The translations under genes were made by a program, and so were the position numbers. This document shows positions 11,068-19,433 of a stretch of DNA of 24,021 nt, in pieces. The first letter of the stretch is position 1. Each line of letters begins with the position of its first letter. The notes below the pieces were generated by a model. That model was not told the DNA's origin. It did no database searches and saw only the letters and a program-made list of their open reading frames with translations. Source of the DNA: Plakobranchus ocellatus (lineage: Eukaryota; Mollusca; Gastropoda; Plakobranchidae); assembly GCA_019648995.1 (NCBI GenBank), contig BLXT01000029.1:564220-588240 (forward strand), given 5' to 3'.

Positions 11068-14000
11068 GAACTTGCTGAGGTGCGTGATGTTCTCTTACAT
11101 CAGATTGAGATCACCCAAGCTCGAGGTCTTCATACTAAGGTGCAACATGAGCTTCAATCGCGACTGAATAATCGAGAAGCTCGATCAGTTTCTCCTTCCC
11201 TAACACCATCCGCTGTTGATGCCACTCCTACTGGCGAAGTGTCGTCCCCTGCAGTGGAGGTCAAATCGGGTGGTGAGAAAGTGACCGATCTTGATGGTGA
11301 TGAGCTACTGTCTGCTCGAAGTGAAGTCAGTGACACCAATTCAGCACGTGAGAGATTCCTGGAGGAACTTGAGGACATGTCGCAACAGTCAAGTCAAGAT
11401 CTTCCCCTTGAATGGGAGCTTACTACACCTCTGATGGCCTCGGCCATGATAGGCAGTGGTGATGACGAGGCTCAGGCAGGTAGCAGTATAGGAAGGAACC
11501 TACCAGAACACCGCAGCATCTGGGAAGTGTTTGATGGACGCTGCATGCGGCAGGACTGTCAAGAGGTGAGACACAAGCTCAACAGGGTGACCCAGTGGCT
11601 TCTGGAGCGCAGGGCCGAGGGCGAAGAAGTCGTATCTGTGAGTGACCTCACTTTGTTTTTAGACCTTGGTTCTGTTTTGGGGGACAATGAGGGTTTTTTC
11701 TGTTTGGCAAATTCAGATGTTGGTTCTGACAATGAGGATTTTGAGTTTACTAAGAACAGGGATATTTCTAATGCAACATCAGAAGAAAGTGATAATAACA
11801 TAAAAATAGATTCAAATGAATCAGTACAAAAGCAAATGCAATTATTGCAGGAAAACACATTTTTTTCAGATACCGAACAAAATGTAGAGAACCAGTATTC
11901 ATTGGAGACTTTTGACAAAGGTAGTAACTTTTTAAATGAGAATTCTAAGCTAAGTAGTGCAGCAAATAAAAACACTTTAGAGGTTAAGTTACCAACTGAA
12001 TTAGAATCTATGCAAACAGTTAATTTGCAAATAAAGCAAAAATATGAAGCTTTGGAGATGCAGTTGATGGCTCAAGATGAAGAAAAGAAACACCTGCAAG
12101 AAGAATTAGCAAACATACAGAAAGTTCTTGAAGCTGAAAATAGCAAACAGTCAGGTACAAATCAAAATGCTCAAAGAATGCAACTTAGTTTGGACTCAGG
12201 ACTGGAGCTTTCAAGATTAGAAAGCCAAGGAGCTTCACCACAAAGGACTGTTTTCACGCAGACAGATTTGGTGGAAAATCCAACTGGTCAAGCTCAAAAC
12301 CCATCAAATGATCGTGTTGTCCATCATCTACAGTTAATGCTTGTTGAAAAAGAGTCAGCACTTGCCGTTTTAGAGCAAGAGATCACAAAACTTAAGTCTG
12401 CACAGAAGCCAAAGGAAAGCTTTGAGAATGATCAACAGAATAGAGGGAATCAGGATATGCTTGAGGAACAGATCCAGTTAATGAAAGCCTCACTATTGAC
12501 AAAAGACAGGATGATCACTGCTTTGCAAAGGGACCTTAATAGATTAATCTACCCAGAGAACATAACCTTAACTATTAAAACAGATGAAACTGAAAAGTCT
12601 GTAGAAGTGCGAGACAGTTTGGACAATTTAAATAAAATGCATGATTTTGAAAATAGGTTGGGCAATGAAAATCTGGATAGTGAGGATGAATTATCAGCAC
12701 ACTTTTTGACAGCATATGAATCTAGTGATCTGTTGCATTGTAGCACGGCTTTGCAAGGGAATGTAACTTATGATGGGGAAACAGCTTTATCTGTTCATTC
12801 ATCTAGCAATGATAGTCAGTTGCCAATAGCTTCACCTGTGGATGATGGGAGCAGTGAGCAGTCAGGTCAAGGCACTCCAATCAGGCTTCAGGACAGAGAA
12901 TTGGCAGAAGAACTACACAAGCTAAAGAGAGATATGAAGGAAACAAAAGCTTTATACTCCAGGGAAAATGTTTTGCTTCAAGAAGCTTTGCACAAAGACA
13001 GAAAGGCCAAGAACACAGTGATGAACAAAACGGACTCAAACCTTGTTTTTATAAGGTCAGCATCAGATTCATCCAATTTTCCTTTGTCCGATTTAGGTTC
13101 TCTTCATTGCAATAAATACATACCAGAAAATTCTACAGAGTTAGAAATTGTCAAGCAGCGTCTGGCTATTTGCCTGGAACAAAATAGGATGTTGGAAAGT
13201 GAAAATAGTACCTTAAGAGCAAAGCTCAGAGAACAAGAGGCTGCAGTGCTGCAGCTGAAAGTAAAACTTGAGCAGAAAGATCATGATTCCAAGCACTGGA
13301 GAGATTCTTTTAGCTGTCAGATCAGAGCTCTTCAGAGCCAACGAAATGACTTGATCAACCTTATCCGAGATCTGGACTCTGGTAAACAGAATTCACCAAT
13401 ATGTGAGAGCCTTCCTGAGAAAGTATTGGCTAAAGAGGAGGCCAATGTAACTGCTTTGAAAGTTCAAGAAGATCTGATGGGAAGGCTGGAAGAACTAGAT
13501 CACTTGCATCGTATGCTCACCCAGCGCCAGGTGGAGCTGCAACATTGTGAATCTGAGCGTCGACACCTGGAGCAGCTGTGCCTGCTAAAAGACCTTACTG
13601 AGATGCAGCTCATGAGGCAGAAGAGACTGATGGAGGAGCAGCTCTCTGAGCTGGAGCTGCGATTAAGGGAAAGGGAAACAACTCTAGTGGAGGAGAAATC
13701 AAAACTATTGGCTGAACTTAAAAACAAGGACGCTTGTCTGTCTGGGCCAGATAAAGCTCTACATACATCTCAACCACGAAATCCTGATATTTCATCATAT
13801 CTTTCTGAGTCTCTACTGCCTAGATCAGCTTCTCTGGATGATTTGCTCTGTCCTCGGGAGTCGACACCATTAAGAGGAATTAGCAGTACACCAAAAACCT
13901 CACATATGCCTCCATCTGATGCAGGAGAGGTCAAGCGGCAACACATGGAAGCCATAGAGAGATTGAGGTTGAAGCTTAAGTTGGAGTATGAAATAAGAAC

Positions 14001-14073
14001 TGCAAGAATTGCTGAATCTCAAGCTGCAGCCATAGCTTCTTATTGGGAAATGCAGAATAATGAACATAGTTAG
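11068..14073 (+). CDS. Giant coiled-coil scaffold (AKAP9/pericentrin-like), second exon with stop
   Basis: This exon encodes 1001 residues and a TAG. Residues 1-30 continue the coiled coil (VRDVLLHQIEI). About 35-150 is Ser/Thr/Pro- and acid-rich and probably disordered, and 150-190 is a helix containing SIWEVFDG and VTQWLLERR. After an acidic stretch (about 195-260), coiled coils alternate with serine-rich linkers. TQTD at 12256-12267 resembles a dynein light chain LC8 anchor. The segment LQRDLNRLIY (about residues 488-497) resembles, from memory, a pericentrin segment. Near the C-end, RSASLDDLL (from 13822) fits a PKA or 14-3-3-type site, and the last 40 residues form one basic amphipathic helix. 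No PACT domain is seen, whereas vertebrate AKAP9 and pericentrin carry one near the end. The part after about 11637 is more AT-rich than the first 570 bases, and good internal donors lie at 11566 and 11638, so this may be an extended form of a shorter exon. Confidence 0.8.
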   Translation, partial: ELAEVRDVLLHQIEITQARGLHTKVQHELQSRLNNREARSVSPSLTPSAVDATPTGEVSSPAVEVKSGGEKVTDLDGDELLSARSEVSDTNSARERFLEELEDMSQQSSQDLPLEWELTTPLMASAMIGSGDDEAQAGSSIGRNLPEHRSIWEVFDGRCMRQDCQEVRHKLNRVTQWLLERRAEGEEVVSVSDLTLFLDLGSVLGDNEGFFCLANSDVGSDNEDFEFTKNRDISNATSEESDNNIKIDSNESVQKQMQLLQENTFFSDTEQNVENQYSLETFDKGSNFLNENSKLSSAANKNTLEVKLPTELESMQTVNLQIKQKYEALEMQLMAQDEEKKHLQEELANIQKVLEAENSKQSGTNQNAQRMQLSLDSGLELSRLESQGASPQRTVFTQTDLVENPTGQAQNPSNDRVVHHLQLMLVEKESALAVLEQEITKLKSAQKPKESFENDQQNRGNQDMLEEQIQLMKASLLTKDRMITALQRDLNRLIYPENITLTIKTDETEKSVEVRDSLDNLNKMHDFENRLGNENLDSEDELSAHFLTAYESSDLLHCSTALQGNVTYDGETALSVHSSSNDSQLPIASPVDDGSSEQSGQGTPIRLQDRELAEELHKLKRDMKETKALYSRENVLLQEALHKDRKAKNTVMNKTDSNLVFIRSASDSSNFPLSDLGSLHCNKYIPENSTELEIVKQRLAICLEQNRMLESENSTLRAKLREQEAAVLQLKVKLEQKDHDSKHWRDSFSCQIRALQSQRNDLINLIRDLDSGKQNSPICESLPEKVLAKEEANVTALKVQEDLMGRLEELDHLHRMLTQRQVELQHCESERRHLEQLCLLKDLTEMQLMRQKRLMEEQLSELELRLRERETTLVEEKSKLLAELKNKDACLSGPDKALHTSQPRNPDISSYLSESLLPRSASLDDLLCPRESTPLRGISSTPKTSHMPPSDAGEVKRQHMEAIERLRLKLKLEYEIRTARIAESQAAAIASYWEMQNNEHS
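11635..11643 (+). other. Possible alternative donor inside second exon
   Basis: TCT then GTGAGT, with GT at 11638-11639, uses the same donor hexamer as the 9178 site. Splicing here would give a 570-base phase-0 exon, matching the phase 0 of the other junctions. A rival donor, GAG then GTGAGA with GT at 11566-11567, is also phase 0 (498 bases). Base composition turns AT-rich near 11637. The frame stays open for 811 further coding codons, so read-through is also coding. No acceptor partner can be assigned within the window. Confidence 0.4.
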
Positions 14074-14642
14074 CAGACATTTTTGAAAAATAAGTTCTTA
14101 AAAAAAAATGAAAAAGATGTAATTGAGATCTCAGTTTGAAGTACTTTGTAAGCTGAAGTATTTGACTACAGCTCAAACTATTTTTTCATCCTCTTTAAAA
14201 TAATTAATTCCATAATATTCCTGAAAGTTTAAAGTGTATCAGGTGTCCAGAATCTGAAATGTGTATATTTGATGACAACTAGTGAAAAAAAAACAAAAAA
14301 AACAACAGAAGCAAACACTTATTTTGCAATATGCCTTGGTAATGTTGGATCCAAAAAAAGAACAGCTTAAAATTCAAATTGAAAATTTACTTTTAAAGAA
14401 AAGGACAATAAGCTGCTGATGATTTTAGTTGTTTGTATGAATAACTAATTAAACATTACTATTTCTAGATCTTATGTTTTTGCAAACCCAAGCATTCTGT
14501 CAATACAAAAGCATTGTGAACAATAGAACGATAGAATCGCATAAGGCACCATAGGAACTAGATAGATCTAAAGTCTAGAATCTAGAAATCTATTTCACTA
14601 TTTAGACCTTGGGATTGAGTCTAATCCTAAATCCAATTGACA

Positions 14643-14663
14643 TGGTGCTTATGAATCTGCCAC
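14643..14663 (+). repeat. Single copy of dispersed repeat word
   Basis: This 21-base word matches 18541-18561 at 19 of 21 positions. It sits in a block (about 14515-14740) that also shares words such as AAGGCACC and AGATCTA with 18.64-18.87 kb. It is likely a remnant of the same interspersed family. Confidence 0.55.
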
Positions 14664-14761
14664 TTGGATGATCTAATGAGTCTGGTGGTATAGTCTATCT
14701 TTGATAATCTTAGGATACACACAGTTGTGATTCTGTTTTAAATTTTTTTTCTATGTTTTCT

Positions 14762-14763
<2 letters not shown>

Positions 14764-14831
<68 letters not shown>
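14764..14831. repeat. Poly-T tract of 68 bases
   Basis: An uninterrupted run of 68 T. On the minus strand it would be a poly-A tail, but the adjacent sequence shows no recognisable retroposon. Such a length is also prone to sequencing and assembly error, so the true length is uncertain. Confidence 0.95.
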
Positions 14832-14832
<1 letters not shown>

Positions 14833-15250
14833 TTCTTTAATTTATTTGTATTTTTGCATGATTTAATAATTACCTTTGCCCATGATTGTGAAGCATTTAT
14901 GTAAATATGAAGACCTGGCCTTAGTCATTTTATTTGCATATCATAAAGACAGACATTTAAAATTGTATAGCACCACATGATTTTTAGTTGCATCTCTCTG
15001 ACATATGTATTGAGATATAGTTATTTTAAATTAAAGTCAAATTATCTTTCTCTTTGAGGGTGGGAGGTTGATATTGTATCCATTTACAAATCTACATTTT
15101 TAAATGTGCAGGTGCAAAACTCTTTTGCAAAAGTTGTTTAATAACTTAAATTATGAAATTATATTTATGAAACTGCAAGTGTGACTAAAAATCCCATGGT
15201 GTCTCACAAATATTTAACGCTGAAGAAATATTGAATATTATTTCTCATAA

Positions 15251-15256
15251 AATAAA
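15251..15256 (+). terminator. Candidate polyadenylation signal AATAAA
   Basis: AATAAA sits about 1.2 kb after the stop, followed within some 15-25 bases by the GT-rich stretch TGTTTGTGTGGG, the usual order of signal and downstream element in animal genes. The A-rich context (AATAAA followed by more A) weakens it. ATTAAA at 14448 is the nearer but weaker alternative. Confidence 0.45.
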
Positions 15257-15290
15257 AAAAAAAACATGTTTGTGTGGGCTCATGGGCAAA

Positions 15291-18057
15291 GGTCTTTTTC
15301 TTTTTATGCTTGTTTTTTTTTTAAATTAAAAAAAAAAAAATTTTTGCATGTTTTTGTTAAAGAGGCTAATAATTTATAGAATTTTCTATAGCTCGCACAG
15401 AACTGTTTTGAATTTTTGGATTTGTATGTATGAAATTACATGTATTTCATTTGTCCTCTCGGGTTTTTAAAAGATGAAGAAAGTTGCATTTATTTATCAC
15501 TTTTCAAGAAAAAATTGATTAAGGGTAAATTTGTTTCTCTAATCGATTATAATCATAAAGCCTGGCTTTGTTTTGAAAAAGTATTGATCATTTTGAATTA
15601 TATTTCAAACTTGAAAACATCAAAACCTGTTAAAAAATGATAAATCAAACTACTTGCAGTGGTAAAGAAAGGAGCAAAAAGTAGTCTTCACACACTTCAT
15701 TGTGTAACCAACTATAGTACTGTGTGATACTAGCTATACACTTGTGTGCTCACTCAAAGCACTACTTTTTGGGAGTTAAATGTTTGAGACTCATCTTCTC
15801 TCAAATTAAGATTTCCAATGGATCTGTGATAGATGCACTTTATACATTTGCATCAACCTCCTTTATTTCATTTGGTTCATCTTCATTTCTTTTTTTGCTA
15901 CAATTATTTCTTTCTGCTTGATATTCTATGAATGATGCAGACTCAAAAGAATTCCGTCCTATTTATATCACGGAAACTCACCGAGTTTTTTTTTTTTTTA
16001 AAGTATAATAATGAACTGTAACAATTTATCTTCTATTTGAGAAATGCTCCTTAACCTTAAGAAATGACAAAAGCTATTGATACCTGTGATACACTATGAA
16101 TATTTTATTGAGAAACCAACTTATCAAAGTTGTTTTTTTTTTTTTTTTTTTAATACAAAAGCAGTACATTGACCCCATCATCTAAAAGTAAAATGTTTTG
16201 ATACAACTATCCTCTTGAGGTTAATTTATAAAATTAAAAAAACAGTTAATTTCAAATAACCATAACGTCCCTAATCCCCAAATCTTGCTTTTCTTTCACT
16301 CTTAACTTTGTAGGTCTTGAAAATATTACCGAATCTCTACTTTATGTCCTTTTTTAGCTTTGAAATAATTTTATTTACATCCTAAGTGCTAATTAAATAT
16401 ATATTTTTCTCATATTTTTTCCTCTCCTTAATGCTCTCTCGTAGTCTCTGTTTTAAAAAACAGTTTTTAGTAAAAAAAACCATAACATTTTTTTTTCTCT
16501 TTTCACTATTTCTAACTCTTTTGAACCATGATTTTCATCTGCGAAACTTTTCAGAAATTAATTACTGATATTATTTTACACGCGTGCTGTTGCTAACATA
16601 TATATTTACAACCACACATCCATGTTTATGTCTATACATCACTTTATATTCGCACAATTGAACTGATCAGGCATTACCTTTTGTATTGTATATTACACGA
16701 AATAGCTTTTTATTTTATGAAATCCATAATAACCGTACAGTACCTGTCTCGCATCAGACTGTTAATGCCCTAAAAAAAAAAAAAAAAAAAAAAAGAATAA
16801 TTCTTCGCTTTTCCTTTCTTTCCTACAATTCATGATGAGGAAATCCAAATGTGTAAATTTGTCTCCCCCCCACACACACACACATGAAAACACACACTTG
16901 AGATCTAATAGATTTTCCCCAATGTACTGCCCTCTTTTTTTTTCCTGTTTTTTTTTTTTTACGTACTAATTTTATGCTTTTCTGGGGAATAGTTTAGAGC
17001 TAATGTTGATTTCAAAAGAAGTACATGTAAATAGAAGAGTAAATTTCAGGGTCCTTTTTTACATGTGGCTTTTGTATCATACCATCGCGATATCAAGAAA
17101 TAATTTAAATTTTCTTTAAAAAAACAAAACAAAACCCAGACTTCATGTGCACATGTACAGTGCTTTTATATATTTATTTATTTATTTTTGTGGTGGTGTG
17201 AGCTTTGCTTGTCGACTGGATACAAGCAAATATGTGAAACTAACGAAGACGAAAATCAAATGCTGTAGCGAACAAATACATTTTATGTAATAATTAATGT
17301 AAGCTCAGAGTAATCCCAACACCAGATAATTTATATCTCTATAACATTCTCTTCTACCAAATGTTCATGACGTGTCTCAATTTATCTGCTGTCTTTAAGG
17401 ATTGAGTTGTCTGTAAACTTGGCTTCCTCTTTCTTGGTTTTGAGCTCATCATGAAATCATCCACTCAGAGCCGAATGATCTTGTAATGAATAGGTTAACA
17501 TACACGGGTGTCTATGCCGTTCAATGGGACAGTTAAAATGAGATCAAACTGTTCAAAGTACCGATGCGGCTTAATTGATTGTTTTTGCATATATAACTTA
17601 TAAATGCACATTCGAATTCAGTTTCTTGGATCAGAAACTAGGTTTTAACTTTTTCTTTTACGTTATATACATTGGGATATTTTCTTTCGCGGATTTAACA
17701 AAATCTTTAGTATAAAACGAATGCCTGAAGTCAATGATTCTTGCCTTAAGACTATCATAAAATGTTGTGTCTGTGTTTTTTTTTTCTTGGTACGGAATAT
17801 CTTGTTTCGGAATTAGTTATTGTATGATCTCTTTTCTTTTCCCTCTCTTTAATCAGAACAGTACTAAGCAAGTCTGGGGGGGGGAAGGGGTAGGTGGAGG
17901 GTGGGAATCCTCCATCTTTCACTGCAGTAGGCTTTGGTATGTATAATATCCATGCGTATATTTTTTTTTCTTGACCGAGTGTTAGCATTTTGATTTGGTT
18001 TTGTCGATGGTATAAATGAAATGGAGATTGATTTTGTATATATAGCCAGTCCACAAC
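15291..18057. other. Non-coding flank, low complexity
   Basis: I see no gene here. The sequence is AT-rich with homopolymers, for example T runs around 15989-16001 and 16132-16152 and an A run of 23 at 16772-16794. An ATTTA-repeat stretch near 17170-17188 would act as an AU-rich element only if transcribed in the plus direction. Short open frames give phenylalanine- and leucine-rich translations without recognisable features. Confidence 0.7.
16862..16896. repeat. C run and CA microsatellite
   Basis: A short run of C leads into an interrupted CA repeat (about 16869-16896, broken by ATGAAAA). It is a simple-sequence tract. Confidence 0.85.
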
Positions 18058-18182
18058 AAGGTGATCTCAGGCTTTCAGGCCCCCGACAGGCCAGGGCACC
18101 GGTGGCAGAACTCGAATCCGCGACAGAAGGGCCCCTGCAGATCTCAGGGCGGGTTCGTTAGTCACTGTGCCACTGACACCAA
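18058..18182 (-). mobile_element. tRNA-like SINE fragment
   Basis: A GC-rich island in AT-rich DNA. Read on the minus strand it shows an A-box-like TGGCACAGTGAC (18161-18172) and, 53 bases on, a B-box-like GGATTCGAGTTCTGCC (18104-18119). The latter can fold as a T-arm: GCGGA pairs with TCTGC around the seven-base loop TTCGAGT. The acceptor ends do not pair, so this is not an intact tRNA gene. A GC-rich tail region follows (18061-18100). No poly-A or target duplication was found. The family is not one I recognise. Confidence 0.6.
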
Positions 18183-19322
18183 TATGTAATGGAGAAATCA
18201 AAAAGAAAATGTCCAAAATAAATGTTCAAAATCAATTAGGCTCGTTCGATTGTCGCAAACTATGTACTACATGTATCACGGAGAGTATTATACCAATAGG
18301 GATTTGGGAGATGAAATTGTCGATAAAACAAACGGCCGAGGATAATAATAAGCACCTTAGTGTCCTACGGACCCCAAAGATAGATAGGCGCATGCTATCT
18401 TGATCATGATCTTGAACGTCATATGTGCATCTAGTAGAAGAAACTAAAGATATAATTGCATTTAAATCCCGGGATCTCTCAAGAATTAAAAAAAAAACAA
18501 AACAAAAACTACATAAATCTACCTTACAGGTATGACGACGTGGTGCCTGTGAATCTGCCACATTTGGGAGGCACTGTGCGAAATCAAACTTTTCTCTAAG
18601 AATTATGACGATATTGTGCTTAGGAAGCTGCTACCATTTTGCGAGGCAGCCCTAACTTTGAAATGCAATAGGATGGTGCTATATCTCCATTGTGGAACTT
18701 ATGGCCCTAGTTGCGACAATCAAGACAAAGCCTAGATCTAATATGACAGGCTAGAGATGGGAGGCAACCCCTCCTAGAGATCTTAATCTGAAATACTGAA
18801 AGGCATGATGGAGTTGTGGTACACATAAATCCGTTAGGGGTAGGGAGGATAGGAAGGCACCCTACGTGGATCAAACTCTTTAAGAAAAAGGCAAGACGAT
18901 AATTATGGTGCCTGTGAATCCACAGTAGAAATATTGCACCGACAGGAGGTTTATATTTTTATTTGGGGGGAGGGGAGAGAAAGGGGGAACCTAGGTTTAA
19001 ACGATACTCTATGGTCATCTCAACATTAGCAGTAAAATAAATAGTGAACTTTATATAAGTGTGTGTGTTTGATAAGCGATCGCGTTATATTGGAGATTCT
19101 TTGAAAGAATGTGCTTGTTGACTCGTGTCATTTTGAAATGAATAAGCTTAGCTCTTCTCTGGCTCTCTCTCTTATCACACTATAGTCTCTATAGTCTTCA
19201 TAGTTGTTAGTTTTTACTTGTGTGCTGTAGAAATTGCTCACTTTTACAACGTTCAAAATTATTTTCTGCTTGTCGAAAAGAACATATTTTTGTCTATTTT
19301 CCAACTAAAATGGCTCATTTCG

Positions 19323-19326
<4 letters not shown>
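18183..19326. other. Non-coding stretch around decayed repeats
   Basis: Apart from the repeat family listed separately I find nothing genic here. Short frames on both strands lack any recognisable domain, and a G-rich patch lies near 18965-18990. Confidence 0.65.
18520..18930. repeat. Decayed interspersed or tandem repeat family
   Basis: The 15-base word TGGTGCCTGTGAATC occurs at 18541-18555 and 18906-18920. Before the latter, a block from about 18855 (GGCAC, ATCAAACT, TAAGAA, GACGATA in that order) matches the order of the same words at 18570-18615. Related TGGTG-type words recur at about 18613, 18673 and 18816. A further copy lies at 14643. The arrangement suggests several old copies of one element placed close together. 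No coding capacity is visible. Confidence 0.6.
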
Positions 19327-19380
<54 letters not shown>

Positions 19381-19433
19381 TCTCTCTCTTTCCCTCCCTC
19401 CCTTTCTCTCTTTCGCTCTCTCCCTCTCTCTTT
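19327..19433. repeat. TC microsatellite
   Basis: A perfect TC repeat of 25 units (19327-19376) is followed by about 57 bases of interrupted TC/CCT sequence. It produces false Ser-Leu and Arg-Glu open frames on the two strands. Confidence 0.97.

Larger units (their letters stand above)
14074..15290 (+). other. Probable 3' untranslated region
   Basis: Sequence after the stop is AT-rich and non-coding. Candidate poly(A) signals are ATTAAA at 14448-14453, ATTAAA at 15030-15035 and AATAAA at 15251-15256. A very long poly-T tract lies at 14764-14831, and one copy of a dispersed repeat word at 14643-14663. Where the transcript ends is not decided by sequence alone; AATAAA sites at 21385 and 21449 would allow a much longer 3' end. 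Confidence 0.5.

Noticed and set aside
11639..11662. Possible micro-intron between GTGAGT and TTTTTAG
   Set aside because: At about 25 bases it is far too short for animal splicing, and removal would break the frame.
17144..17155. 12-base perfect palindrome CATGTGCACATG
   Set aside because: Short and isolated; expected by chance at this scale and with no known site context.
14900..18042. Pumilio-type TGTANATA sites at 14900, 17026 and 18035
   Set aside because: About two per 10 kb are expected by chance in DNA this AT-rich, and it is unknown whether the last two are transcribed.
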